Source: Nitrospira sp.
GTDB taxonomy: Bacteria; Nitrospirota; Nitrospiria; Nitrospirales; Nitrospiraceae
Reading direction: 5' to 3'
Length of the DNA: 64,000 nucleotides
Assembly (NCBI GenBank): GCA_024998595.1
Contig: JACOEK010000001.1
Span: forward strand, 496,001-560,000
The position numbers were made by a program, and so were the translations under genes. Of the stretch, positions 15,848 to 24,545 are shown piece after piece. The notes beneath the pieces are model-generated. The model did not search any database. It saw only the letters and a program-made list of their open reading frames with translations, and was not told the DNA's origin. Position 1 is the stretch's first letter, and the number at the start of each line of letters is the position of its first letter.

Positions 15848-18800
15848 TTAAGCCTGTTGTTCGGTTAGCGCGCTCTCTACCGCCGGCTCTCCCAATTGAT
15901 CCGCTCGCCGCGGGAACCGTTCTTCAAGCATCGTATAGACGGTTGGCACCAGGAACAGGGTTAGGATCGTGGAGACGGTAAGGCCGCCCACGACTGCTCG
16001 AGCGAGCGGTGCGTTGGTTTCGCTGCCGGTGCCTAAGCCGAGCGCCATGGGAATCAGCCCGACCACGGTTGCGAGTGAGGTCATTAAGATTGGCCGCAGT
16101 CTGGTGCGGGACGCTGTCACGACGGCTGTGGAAAGGTCCAGACCGCGGCGACGCAGCACATTGGTGTAGTCCACCAGCAGGACGCCGTTCGAGACGACGA
16201 TGCCCAGCATCATAATGATTCCCATCAATGACGAGGTGGAGATGGTGGTGTTGGTCAGGTACAGGATCACGATCACGCCGGGAATGCCCATCGGCACAGA
16301 AAACATGATGATGAAGGGATCGATCAGCGACTTGAATTGCGCCGCCATCACCATATACACCAGGATCAAGGCCAGGGCGCTGGCATACATGAGGCCTTCG
16401 AACGTCTCGCGCTGTTGTTGGATTTGACCGGCCAGTCTGATGCTGAAGCCCGTCGGCAACTGCATCTGGGCAAATGCCGTTTCCAGGTCCTGGGCAATCG
16501 CGCCGAGATCGCGGCCGAGGGGGTTGGCGGTGATGTGGACGACGCGCTGGAAGTATTTGCGCTCGATCTTCACGGGCCCGGCGTTCAGCTTGAGGGTGGC
16601 CAGGTTTTTCAGGAGTACCGGCTCGCCGTTTTTAGTGGTCAACAACACGTGTTCGATGGCCGTCAGGTCCTTGCGATGTTCCTCGGCGAGCCAGGCGCTG
16701 ATGTAGTACTCGTTCCCGTTCTGCGGATCTGTGTAAATGATGGGATCGGTCTGGCCGTTGCCGTTCAAGGAAAACAACACGGCATTCGCGACATCCGTCT
16801 CGCTGATTCCCAGGAGCGCGGCCTTTTCCCGATCCACGACCACATTCACTTCGGGGTAGTTCTCCTCCCGGCTGACTTCGATGTCGGCCATACCGGGGAT
16901 CTTGTGCATGATCTCCTGCGCTTGTTGGATGACGGTGCGGGCCTTCTCGAAGTCGTACCCGTAAATCTCCACGTCGATGGATTTTTGCGAGCCGAAACTC
17001 GTCACGCGTTTGACCAGGCCGCCCGGATCGAAAAACATCGCCACGCCGGGAAACAGTTTGACGATCGACGGCCGGACGGCGTTCATGATTTCAACCTGAT
17101 TGCGCCGGCGTTTATCGGGAGATGCCAGGTAGACGGAAATGACTGAGGTATGCGGTCCCGTGTTGGGGTTAAACAAGGACGAGCGGCCTTGCGCGAGCAC
17201 GCCGGTACTGGAGGCGATGGCTTCCAGTTCATCCGGCGGAATCTTTTCCCGCAGCACCCGTTCCACCTCAGCCACCTGATCGACGGTTTTCTCCACCCGC
17301 TGGCCGACGGGTGCCCGCAACACGATGCGGAACTGGCTTTCATCCGACACTGGCAGAAATTCTGTCCCGATAAAGGGCAGGAGCGCGAGGGAGCTGACGA
17401 ACAGCGCGACCACGGCAACCAATAACGTGCGGCGATGGACCAATACCCAACGCAGGCTGCGTTCGTAGCCTTCATCGAGCGCTTCGTAGCGGCGTTGGCT
17501 CCACTGCATGGTGCGTACGAACCAGGAGGGGAGGGAACGATGCGCCTCCTGTTCCGATTTCAAGAAACGATAACAGAGCGCCGGCGTCACCGTGCGCGAG
17601 ACGAAGAACGAGGTGAACAGGGCGATGGCGATTGTGAGGGTCAGCGGAATGAGCAGGAGCCGCGCGATGCCGACGATAAAAAACATCGGCAAAAAGACGA
17701 CGACGGTCGTGACCGTAGAGGCGAAGATCGGCATGGCGACCTCGCGCGCGGCGTTGACGATGGCGTCCCAGCGGTTCCGGTCGACGTTCAGGTGGCGTTG
17801 AATGTTTTCGAGTTCGACGATCGAATCGTCCACCAGGCGGCCGATCCCCAGCGCTAAGCCGCCCATCGTGAAGACATTCAGCGTTTGATTGGTGAAATAC
17901 AGCACGATGAACGTCACCAGAATCGAGAGCGGAATGGCGACGGAGATGATCAGCGTGCTGGTGAGGTTTCTCAGGAACAAGAGGATAACTGCAGCCGCAA
18001 GCAGCGATCCATGCAGCGCCTGCTCGATAAGGTTCTTGATCGATTGCCGGATATAGATCGACTGGTCGAAGGAGATCCCCAACTGCACGCCGGGCGGGAT
18101 GCCGATCATTTTGGGAATCGCTTTGCGCAAGGCATCGACCACTTCCACTGTATTGGCGATGGGCTGCTTGTTGACGCGGAGATAGACGGATCGTTTGCCG
18201 TCCGTGCGGACGACGTTGGTTTGAATGTCCGACGAGTCGCTCAGGACGCCGACATCCCGTACGCGAACGGGATTGCCGCGCGGGTCGATCTTGACGACCA
18301 CGTCGTTGATCGGTTCCACGGTCTTGAACTGGGTGTTGGTGAACACGTTGTAGTCGAGATTACCCGCCTTGAGGTCGCCCGATGGCAGGATCAAGTTGGA
18401 CGCCTTCACGGCCTTGACGACGTCGAGAATCGAGAGGCCGCGCGCCTGCAGCAAAGCCGGGTCCAGATTGATATTGATCTGCCTGATCTTCCCGCCCTCT
18501 ACCGTGGCGGCTGCCACGTTGGCGATTTGTTCGATTTGCGGCGCGATGGTGTTGTAGGCCAGGTCGTAGAGCGCCCGTTCGTCGAGGTCGCCGCCGGAAG
18601 CCGTCACAAACGCGACGGGAATGTTGGAGACGTCGAACTTGACGATGAAGGGCTGCAGAATGCCCGGCGGCAGGCTGTTCAAGATCTGGGTGATGCGCTG
18701 CATCACCTCCATCTGGCCCACATTGATATCCGCGCCCCAGTTGAACCAGATCTGCACCGCGCCGATGCCCTGCTTGGCGAAGGACTCCACATGTTCGACG

Positions 18801-19027
18801 TTGGACGCGGAACTGACGGCCTTTTCAATCGGGTAGACGACACTCTGTTCGATGTCGAGCGGGGGCGCGCCCTTGTAGATGACTCCGACGAAGGCGACCG
18901 GAACCTGAATGTTGGGGAAGAGATCGACCGGGAGCCGTTCGAGCGACGTGGCCCCCAGGATCACCATGGCCAGGGACAACATCAGAATGCCGATGCGATT
19001 GCGGAGCGCGAGGAGTGTTAGCCACAT
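15848..19027 (-). CDS. RND efflux transporter permease (AcrB/MdtBC-like)
   Basis: This 1059-residue protein has the full AcrB-type layout: TM1 at residues 12-30, a large periplasmic pore domain, TM2-6 near 335-540, a second periplasmic loop and TM8-12 near 865-1035. The proton-relay Asp pair is present in GIGRLVDDSIVELENI. The TM10 lysine of AcrB is replaced, the segment reading VVSNGVLLVDYTN, as in several other RND subgroups. It exports drugs, metals or lipophilic compounds using the proton gradient. It is the last gene of a tetR/adaptor/permease operon. No TolC-type outer-membrane gene is adjacent. Confidence 0.92.
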   Translation of the reverse strand: MWLTLLALRNRIGILMLSLAMVILGATSLERLPVDLFPNIQVPVAFVGVIYKGAPPLDIEQSVVYPIEKAVSSASNVEHVESFAKQGIGAVQIWFNWGADINVGQMEVMQRITQILNSLPPGILQPFIVKFDVSNIPVAFVTASGGDLDERALYDLAYNTIAPQIEQIANVAAATVEGGKIRQININLDPALLQARGLSILDVVKAVKASNLILPSGDLKAGNLDYNVFTNTQFKTVEPINDVVVKIDPRGNPVRVRDVGVLSDSSDIQTNVVRTDGKRSVYLRVNKQPIANTVEVVDALRKAIPKMIGIPPGVQLGISFDQSIYIRQSIKNLIEQALHGSLLAAAVILLFLRNLTSTLIISVAIPLSILVTFIVLYFTNQTLNVFTMGGLALGIGRLVDDSIVELENIQRHLNVDRNRWDAIVNAAREVAMPIFASTVTTVVVFLPMFFIVGIARLLLIPLTLTIAIALFTSFFVSRTVTPALCYRFLKSEQEAHRSLPSWFVRTMQWSQRRYEALDEGYERSLRWVLVHRRTLLVAVVALFVSSLALLPFIGTEFLPVSDESQFRIVLRAPVGQRVEKTVDQVAEVERVLREKIPPDELEAIASSTGVLAQGRSSLFNPNTGPHTSVISVYLASPDKRRRNQVEIMNAVRPSIVKLFPGVAMFFDPGGLVKRVTSFGSQKSIDVEIYGYDFEKARTVIQQAQEIMHKIPGMADIEVSREENYPEVNVVVDREKAALLGISETDVANAVLFSLNGNGQTDPIIYTDPQNGNEYYISAWLAEEHRKDLTAIEHVLLTTKNGEPVLLKNLATLKLNAGPVKIERKYFQRVVHITANPLGRDLGAIAQDLETAFAQMQLPTGFSIRLAGQIQQQRETFEGLMYASALALILVYMVMAAQFKSLIDPFIIMFSVPMGIPGVIVILYLTNTTISTSSLMGIIMMLGIVVSNGVLLVDYTNVLRRRGLDLSTAVVTASRTRLRPILMTSLATVVGLIPMALGLGTGSETNAPLARAVVGGLTVSTILTLFLVPTVYTMLEERFPRRADQLGEPAVESALTEQQA

Positions 19028-19111
19028 AATGGAGACGTGAGAGGTGAAACGTTAGATGTGAAACGAAGTGCGCACAGCGCCAACGCGGAAGGTGCCTTCA
19101 CGTGGTACCTG
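19028..19111 (-). repeat. Iterated GTGAA-type sequence between adaptor and permease genes
   Basis: On the minus strand this 84-base gap contains repeated GTGAA and TTTCAC units, such as CGTTTCACATCTAACG and TTTCACCTCTCACG. The adaptor's last codons (GACGTGAAGCGTGAATCG) share the motif. It looks like a small intergenic repeat inside the operon. Confidence 0.4.
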
Positions 19112-20305
19112 TTACGATTCACGCTTCACGTCGCCCAGCGGCTGAACCTGGACCGGAATGCCTTCGCTGACCAGGTCTTTGCCGGACACGATGAGTTGCT
19201 CGTCCCCCGCGAGTCCTTTCACCACTTCGACACGATTTTCGGCCCGAGCGCCCAGTTCAACCGGAACCTGATGGGCCTTCCCGTCTCTCACCACATAGAC
19301 ATACTGCGATTCTTCGAGCCGGCTCACTGCGTCCAGAGGAATCTGAATCGCCTGGGGATGTTTCCCGACCAGGACTTCGACGCGGGCGAACATGCCGCCT
19401 TTGAGGCGATGGTCCTTGTTCGGCAGATCCACTTCCACGGTCATGGTGCGGGTGGCTCGGTTCAGGGCCTGGACGATGCGGGTGACATGGCCTTCAAACA
19501 CCTCATTCGGATAGGCTTCGGCGCGCACGTCCGCGCGTTGCCCGACCTGCACATGGGGCACATCTTTCTCCACGACTTCGATCAGGGTACGGACCGTTTC
19601 AACGTCGTGCACGCTCAAAATGCCTCGGGACACGGTGGAGGTGCTGGTGGTCGTACCGCTGACATAGGCGCCGGGGTCAAGGTTGCGCTCGGCGATATAT
19701 CCGGCAAATGGGGCGCGGATGTAGGAGTAGGCCAGGTTGGTTTCGGCTTGGGCCAGAGCGACGGTCATCTGTTGCACCTGGGCGCGAAGAGAATCCTGCA
19801 AGGCCACTGCGGCATCGCGGTTGACCAGGGCTGTATCCAAGTCCTGCTGGGAGACGAACTGGTCTTTGATCAGCGCTTGCATGCGATCGAGCGTGAGGGT
19901 GGCATTACGCACGCCGGCATCCTGCTGGACGACCTTCGCTTTTGCCGACAAGAGATTGGCCTTGGCCTGATTGACGGCATGGATGTAGTCGGTATGGTCG
20001 ATTTCGATCAACAGCTGATTGGCCTTCACCAGATCGCCCTTATCCACATAAATTTTGGCGATGTAGCCGTCCACGCGGGAGAAGATGTTGACGAGCTGGT
20101 TCGGAATTAAATCGGCGGTATAGGTCAACCGCACGTCGAGATCCTGCCTGATGGGCGTCATGGTGCCCACGGTGAGGATACGATTCTTGCGCGGGTCGGT
20201 CTTGGCGCCGCTCGTGAGGCGGAACACGACCAATGCCGCCACGGCGACAAACAGTATGATGCCCAGGGTGACGATCGGATGCCGTCTAATCGGATTACCG
20301 GACAC
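19112..20305 (-). CDS. RND efflux periplasmic adaptor (membrane fusion protein)
   Basis: This 397-residue protein starts at GTG 20305 with GAGG 8 bases upstream. Residues about 9-28 form a membrane anchor. A lipoyl/barrel-sandwich half follows (VSGRVDGYIAKIYVDKGDLVKANQLL-type region), then a long alpha-hairpin (residues about 105-190), the second lipoyl half with SYIRAPFAGYIAERNLDPGAYV, and a beta-barrel plus membrane-proximal domain. This is the HlyD/AcrA family adaptor that links the permease to an outer-membrane channel. It overlaps the end of the tetR gene by 11 bases. Confidence 0.9.
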   Translation of the reverse strand: MSGNPIRRHPIVTLGIILFVAVAALVVFRLTSGAKTDPRKNRILTVGTMTPIRQDLDVRLTYTADLIPNQLVNIFSRVDGYIAKIYVDKGDLVKANQLLIEIDHTDYIHAVNQAKANLLSAKAKVVQQDAGVRNATLTLDRMQALIKDQFVSQQDLDTALVNRDAAVALQDSLRAQVQQMTVALAQAETNLAYSYIRAPFAGYIAERNLDPGAYVSGTTTSTSTVSRGILSVHDVETVRTLIEVVEKDVPHVQVGQRADVRAEAYPNEVFEGHVTRIVQALNRATRTMTVEVDLPNKDHRLKGGMFARVEVLVGKHPQAIQIPLDAVSRLEESQYVYVVRDGKAHQVPVELGARAENRVEVVKGLAGDEQLIVSGKDLVSEGIPVQVQPLGDVKRES

Positions 20306-20942
20306 GAGTCAGGCCTCGTTTCTTCTCGGTGGATGAAGGCTGGAGGCCTTTCAGAAAAAGTTCCACATAGGTTGCGACAATGTCTTTATGGGGACAGTGC
20401 AACGGGACGTCGAAAATTTCGTGCAGTAGCCGGTGGTGCACCACCATGCCAATGAAGGCGCGCGCCGCCAACAAGGGATCCATCGGCCGAAAGGCGCCCT
20501 CATCGATCCTGGTCTGAATGTATCCGGCTAAATAGTCGTAGAACACCCGGTGTTGTTTCCCGAAAAACATACCCGCCAGCTCATGGCCCTCCAGCGCGCT
20601 GAAGAGCAGCAGACGTAACATCGTGGGATCGGCTCCCGGGCGGATACGGTAGCTCGCAATGAGAGTAAAGACCCGGTGGTCGTCACGTTTGCGGGCAAAT
20701 TCCTCCACGGCGCTCAGCAGTTCGCTCAGCGGAGCTTTTTCGGCCAGGATGGCGGTGTACAGCGCCCGTTTGGTCGGAAAGTACTTGAACACCAGCGCTT
20801 CGCTCACGCCGGCGGCTTTGGCGATTTCCTTGGTGGTGGTGCCTTTGAAGCCCTTGGCGGCAAACAGGTTCGCGGCAGAAGAAATTAGGCTGGCCTGGCG
20901 ATCTTGGCTGGCATTGCGGGAACTGGCGTTCGTTGGTTTCAC
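20295..20942 (-). CDS. TetR family transcriptional regulator of the efflux operon
   Basis: This 215-residue protein has an N-terminal helix-turn-helix (residues about 18-65; GTTTKEIAKAAGVSEALVFKYF is the usual TetR signature region) followed by an all-helical ligand-binding domain. It probably represses its own operon and responds to an efflux substrate. The start is GTG 20942, with no strong ribosome site. It is the first gene of the tetR/adaptor/RND operon. A 22-bp inverted repeat lies 15 bases upstream of its start and is the likely operator. Confidence 0.88.
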   Translation of the reverse strand: MKPTNASSRNASQDRQASLISSAANLFAAKGFKGTTTKEIAKAAGVSEALVFKYFPTKRALYTAILAEKAPLSELLSAVEEFARKRDDHRVFTLIASYRIRPGADPTMLRLLLFSALEGHELAGMFFGKQHRVFYDYLAGYIQTRIDEGAFRPMDPLLAARAFIGMVVHHRLLHEIFDVPLHCPHKDIVATYVELFLKGLQPSSTEKKRGLTRVR

Positions 20943-20956
20943 GTCATCGATCGTCC

Positions 20957-20978
20957 GGTGAGTGAGTGGTTACTCACC
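20957..20978. promoter_or_regulatory. Inverted repeat, probable TetR operator
   Basis: GGTGAGT (20957-20963), 8 bases, then ACTCACC (20972-20978) make a perfect 7-bp palindrome just upstream of the tetR start. Size and position fit a TetR-family binding site. Confidence 0.6.
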
Positions 20979-21078
20979 GCTCAAGGTATCACGCAAGAAC
21001 GAAGCGTGACAAGGATCGCGAACATTCCCTCCGCACCGGCGGCACGCCCGAAAGGACATCGGAACGGTACGAGATCGG

Positions 21079-21618
21079 TTAAGGGGCGGGAGGTAAATTC
21101 CCTTCGTTCAACTTCACGCGGAACGCTTCGCTCTCGAAAAAAATCACGCCCTGGCTGGTCCGGAGATCATAACGAAGGATGATGGCGCTGTCGGTCCCCT
21201 GCCAGTTGAAAAACTTGACCGCGCCGCCGGCCATTTGGCCGGGGGTCTGGTCGATCGGGCCGAATTGTTGTTGCAGGAACGTCAGCAGGCGGTCGTGGGT
21301 CTCCTTACCGGTATACCGGACCATGACGCGGGCGAATTTGCCTTCGATCGTGCTGAACTTCATCGACTCCACTGTTGCCGGTCCTAGTTTCCGAGGCGTA
21401 GATGTCAGTTCATACGTCTGGATTCGACCCGCATCTTCCACTTTCACGAATTGGTCCGATTCGGTAAAGGCCGCGCCCCAAGGAATGCCTTCGAAACCAT
21501 TCGGGTCGTTCTGCATGGGGACGGCCAGCGCCGGAGCGATCGGCGACAGCAGCACAACGCCAATGGCGAGACCGATCAGCCAGCATCGATGATGGAGGAA
21601 AGTCAGACCACGCAGCAT
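21079..21618 (-). CDS. Secreted hypothetical protein, paralogue 1
   Basis: This 179-residue protein has a signal peptide (residues 12-32, ending ALAVPM). The mature part starts with NDPNGFEGIPWGAAF and includes VESMKFSTIEGKFARVMVRYTG and a C-terminal VIFFES strand. It is clearly related to the product of the next gene upstream on the same strand, with the same block order, so the pair arose by tandem duplication. It is probably periplasmic. Similar small NDPxGFxxIxWG proteins occur in environmental bacteria without known function. The two genes are separated by 3 bases. Confidence 0.65.
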   Translation of the reverse strand: MLRGLTFLHHRCWLIGLAIGVVLLSPIAPALAVPMQNDPNGFEGIPWGAAFTESDQFVKVEDAGRIQTYELTSTPRKLGPATVESMKFSTIEGKFARVMVRYTGKETHDRLLTFLQQQFGPIDQTPGQMAGGAVKFFNWQGTDSAIILRYDLRTSQGVIFFESEAFRVKLNEGNLPPAP

Positions 21619-21621
21619 AGG

Positions 21622-22164
21622 TTATTCCGCCGTATCCGACATGCGATCTTGAAAGCGTGGCGAGAGGTTGCGGCTTTCGATAAACACAAAGCCCCGGTCC
21701 CGGTTCGCCTCATAGGTCAGGGTAATTTCTGTGTCCGTTCCACGCCAGGTGTATTGCTGGTTCAACCCTCGCATCATTTGCCCGGGAAGCCGCTCAATCG
21801 TCCCATAGGTCTGCTCGAGATAGTGCAGCACCTGCTTATGAACCTGTGCGCCGCGGTACCGGATGGTGACACGCGCAAATTGCGCATCCACCGTCGAGAG
21901 GTGCAGGCTTTCGACCGGGATGTCGGCATAGACCGGCGGGCGGTCGCGAAATTCATAGTCGGTGGTATGCGTGTTCTCACGGGTGACCGTGAGGTCCGGG
22001 ATGCCGGTGAGGGGAACGCCCCAGGAAAGATCGTGGTAGCCGTGCGGATCGTTCGCCATGGTGATGGCGGAAACCGGCCTGGCCGTGAGGATCAGCAGCG
22101 TGCTGACGCACAGGATGCGCCGCAGGATGCGGAGAGGCGACCATATTGAAAACGCGTTGAGCAT
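21622..22164 (-). CDS. Secreted hypothetical protein, paralogue 2
   Basis: This 180-residue protein has a signal peptide (residues 12-33). The mature N-terminus reads NDPHGYHDLSWGVPL, parallel to the NDPNGFEGIPWGAAF of its neighbour. It also has VESLHLSTVDAQFARVTIRYRG and FVFIES in matching positions. Each seems to be one compact beta-rich domain. It is the first gene of a two-gene unit. The 144-base gap to the divergent phosphonate-type operon holds promoters for both directions. Function unknown. Confidence 0.65.
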   Translation of the reverse strand: MLNAFSIWSPLRILRRILCVSTLLILTARPVSAITMANDPHGYHDLSWGVPLTGIPDLTVTRENTHTTDYEFRDRPPVYADIPVESLHLSTVDAQFARVTIRYRGAQVHKQVLHYLEQTYGTIERLPGQMMRGLNQQYTWRGTDTEITLTYEANRDRGFVFIESRNLSPRFQDRMSDTAE

Positions 22165-22235
22165 GGCTTTCAGCGGGTCCCGATCGGCACGCTACCATGG
22201 CCGTTCACGCGGCGGCAACTCTCGGCGCGGCGTTC

Positions 22236-22264
22236 TTGTGAATGGAGGACCCCTTGGCTATAAT
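22236..22264 (+). promoter_or_regulatory. Probable promoter of the phosphonate/glycan operon
   Basis: TTGTGA (22236-22241), a 17-base spacer and a consensus TATAAT (22259-22264). The first gene starts at 22309 with GGAGCGAGG upstream. Confidence 0.6.
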
Positions 22265-22308
22265 GCGCCTCTTGTGCCAGAGCCCGTCGGGCGATAGGAG
22301 CGAGGTCC

Positions 22309-22806
22309 ATGGTCGACAGTGATGTGTTCGTGCAGGCGCTCGAAAGTCTGGGCGTCAACTTCTTCACCGGTGTGCCTGATTCTTTACTGGGCGGCATCAT
22401 CGAAGAGTTGCTCACGCGTAAGCTCTACACCTCGGCCGTGCGCGAGGATGAAGCGGTCGCCATGGCTGCCGGCGCCTTCATGGCCGGAAAGATTCCTGCC
22501 GTACTCATGCAGAACTCCGGGCTCGGCACGTCGCTCAATACCCTGCTCTCGCTCAATATGATCTATCGGCTACCTTGTCTCTTGCTGGTGTCCTGGCGCG
22601 GTTTTGAAGGCAAGGACGCTCCCGAACATCTGGTGATGGGAGAGACGATGCCGCAGTTGCTCGACACCATGAAAATTCCTCACCGGACGTTGTCGGAACA
22701 GACGATGGCGGACGACCTCCGGTGGGTGGGCCAGACCTTTATGAAACAGCGGATTCCTGTAGCCCTTCTGATCAAGAAGGGCATCATCAAGGGGTTGCAC
22801 CCATGA
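22309..22806 (+). CDS. Phosphonopyruvate decarboxylase-like, alpha (N-terminal TPP) subunit
   Basis: This 165-residue protein is the pyrimidine-binding half of a thiamine-diphosphate decarboxylase. FTGVPDSLLGG near residue 18, the conserved Glu in VREDEAVAMAAG, and AVLMQNSGLGTSLNTLLSL near 65 are hallmarks of phosphonopyruvate decarboxylase (Ppd) and sulfopyruvate decarboxylase (ComD). It would act with the next gene product, overlapping by 4 bases, to turn phosphonopyruvate into phosphonoacetaldehyde. The PhnW-like and cytidylyltransferase-like genes downstream favour phosphonate over sulfonate chemistry, by inference. Split subunits are less usual than the single-chain Ppd. Confidence 0.8.
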   Translation: MVDSDVFVQALESLGVNFFTGVPDSLLGGIIEELLTRKLYTSAVREDEAVAMAAGAFMAGKIPAVLMQNSGLGTSLNTLLSLNMIYRLPCLLLVSWRGFEGKDAPEHLVMGETMPQLLDTMKIPHRTLSEQTMADDLRWVGQTFMKQRIPVALLIKKGIIKGLHP

Positions 22807-23381
22807 GGCCGGAACAGGGAACGATGCAGAGCCGGGCGCAGGCAATGGCGGCGCTGCTCGAAGTGCTGACGGATCAGCCCGTCATTATCTGTAACGGATT
22901 TCCTTCACGGGAAGCCCAGAAGCTCGCTGATCGGCCGACACACTTTTACATGATCGGATCGATGGGCAATGCTGCAGCCATCGGCTTGGGCGTAGCGCTC
23001 TCAAAACCGTCCAAGAAAGTGATCGTCTTCGATGGAGACGGCAATGTGTTAATGGGGATGGGGACCCTGGCTACAGTGGGCGCATTGCGGCCGAAGAACT
23101 TCGTCCACGTTGTGTTCGACAATGAGGTGTATGGCTCGACGGGAAATCAGCCGACCATCTCGAACGTCGTCCAGTTAGAAAAGGTGGCGAAGGCGGCCGG
23201 GTACGTGGCGGTCGAACGTGTGTTGGACCGTGAAGATCTCGTCTACGAATTCAAAGATATGTTGAAGAATGACGGGCCCAGCATGTTGCTCGTCAAGGTG
23301 AACGAGTTTGTCGAGGATGCCGGACGGATTGCCCTTGAGCCGCCGGCGATCACCGCGCGCTTCATGAAATCCATCGAGTAG
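22803..23381 (+). CDS. Phosphonopyruvate decarboxylase-like, beta (TPP-binding) subunit
   Basis: This 192-residue protein starts at ATG 22803, overlapping the alpha stop as ATGA. It is the diphosphate-binding half: IGSMGNAAAIGLGVAL near residue 52, then the TPP/Mg motif GDGNVLMGMGTLATVG near 78, ending with the conserved Asn in FDNEVYGSTG. NQPTISNVV follows, as in Ppd and ComE enzymes. With the alpha subunit it should decarboxylate phosphonopyruvate, pulling the unfavourable PEP mutase reaction forward. No PEP mutase is encoded in the window. Confidence 0.8.
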   Translation: MRPEQGTMQSRAQAMAALLEVLTDQPVIICNGFPSREAQKLADRPTHFYMIGSMGNAAAIGLGVALSKPSKKVIVFDGDGNVLMGMGTLATVGALRPKNFVHVVFDNEVYGSTGNQPTISNVVQLEKVAKAAGYVAVERVLDREDLVYEFKDMLKNDGPSMLLVKVNEFVEDAGRIALEPPAITARFMKSIE

Positions 23382-23450
23382 TGTCGGCGCACTGAACGTG
23401 CTGGGTGAGCCCGTCCTGTTCCGTCCCAATCAACAGCCAGAGGCATAACC

Positions 23451-24545
23451 ATGATACTTTTGAATCCAGGACCGGTAAATGTGAGCGAGCGGGTGCGGCA
23501 GGCCTTGTTGCGTCCGGACATCTGCCATCGGGAATCCGAGTTTTCCGACATGCTGCTGCGCATTCAGCAGAAGCTGCTCACCGCCTTCGTGCCCGGTGCG
23601 GAGTCGGAGTATGTAGCCGTCATCTTGACGGGGTCCGGCACGGCGGCGGTGGAATCCGCCGTCATGTCCTGCCTGCCGCTGGGCAAGCGCATGTTGGTGC
23701 TCAATAACGGAGTCTACGGCGAACGTCTGTCCAATATGATCGGCTTGCAGCGGCTCGGTGTGTCCGAACTCAAGTCGGACTGGCACATCAGGCCCGATCT
23801 GGAACGGCTCCGATTGGCCCTGCGTCAGCATCCTGAAGTGCATGCGGTGTCCATGGTGCACCATGAGACGACGACCGGCTTGATCAACCCGGTCAAAGAA
23901 ATTGCGGAAGTAGTCGACAGTCTCAACCGGGTGTTCGTTCTCGATTCGGTCAGTGGCCTGGGTGGGGAACCGATCGATATCGCCGGGTCGCACATCTATA
24001 TGGCGGCGGGAACGGCGGGGAAATGTATCCAGGGATTTCCGGGCGTCTCGTTTGTCCTGCTGCGTAAGGGGTTTCTGGACCAGATGCGCAAATATCCGAA
24101 GCGGTCCTGGTATCTGGCCTTGACCCATTATGTCGATGATCAGGGGCGAGGAATCGTGCCCTTTACGCCAGCGGTGCAGGTGTATTACGCGTTTGAGGAG
24201 GCTCTGGACGAGTTACTCGAAGAAGGCCTGACCAATCGTTTTCAACGGTACCGGCGCATGGCATCGAGAATTCGCGAGCGGATGGCGGGCATGGGAGTGC
24301 AGCCGTTCCTGCCCGCGGACGTGCAGTCGAATACGATTACGGCCTTCCATCTGCCCGCCGGACTCAGCTACACCACCCTGCATGATGAGCTCAAGGCGCG
24401 CGGTTATGTGATCTACGCCGGTCAAGGGCAGTTGGAATCGAAGATCTTCCGTGTCGCCAATATGGGAGCGCTCACCGACGCCCAGATCGACGGATTTCTG
24501 GGTGCCTTCGAGGAAGTCTTGGCCGGGGCGGTGGCGCGCGCATGA
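23451..24545 (+). CDS. phnW: 2-aminoethylphosphonate-pyruvate transaminase-like (PhnW)
   Basis: This 364-residue PLP-dependent class V aminotransferase opens with ILLNPGPVNVSERVRQALL and DICHRESEF, a pattern typical of PhnW and related alanine-glyoxylate transaminases. The cofactor Lys is probably in GTAGKCIQGFPG (about residue 190). In the biosynthetic direction it would aminate phosphonoacetaldehyde to 2-aminoethylphosphonate (AEP). It follows the decarboxylase genes by 69 bases and overlaps the nucleotidyltransferase gene by 4 bases. A catabolic role is less likely because no PhnX phosphonatase is present. Confidence 0.8.
   Translation: MILLNPGPVNVSERVRQALLRPDICHRESEFSDMLLRIQQKLLTAFVPGAESEYVAVILTGSGTAAVESAVMSCLPLGKRMLVLNNGVYGERLSNMIGLQRLGVSELKSDWHIRPDLERLRLALRQHPEVHAVSMVHHETTTGLINPVKEIAEVVDSLNRVFVLDSVSGLGGEPIDIAGSHIYMAAGTAGKCIQGFPGVSFVLLRKGFLDQMRKYPKRSWYLALTHYVDDQGRGIVPFTPAVQVYYAFEEALDELLEEGLTNRFQRYRRMASRIRERMAGMGVQPFLPADVQSNTITAFHLPAGLSYTTLHDELKARGYVIYAGQGQLESKIFRVANMGALTDAQIDGFLGAFEEVLAGAVARA

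Noticed and set aside
17885-19021. Long plus-strand frame antisense to the RND permease
   Set aside because: High-GC antisense shadow: its composition is His/Asp/Arg-rich with no domain, while the opposite strand encodes a complete, motif-bearing transporter.
19037-20110. 357-residue plus-strand frame antisense to the adaptor gene
   Set aside because: Shadow of a well-supported HlyD/AcrA-family gene; its product is low in identifiable structure.
22309-23381. Sulfopyruvate decarboxylase for coenzyme M synthesis
   Set aside because: The subunits do resemble ComDE, but no other coenzyme M genes are present and the adjoining PhnW-like and cytidylyltransferase-like genes fit phosphonate metabolism better.
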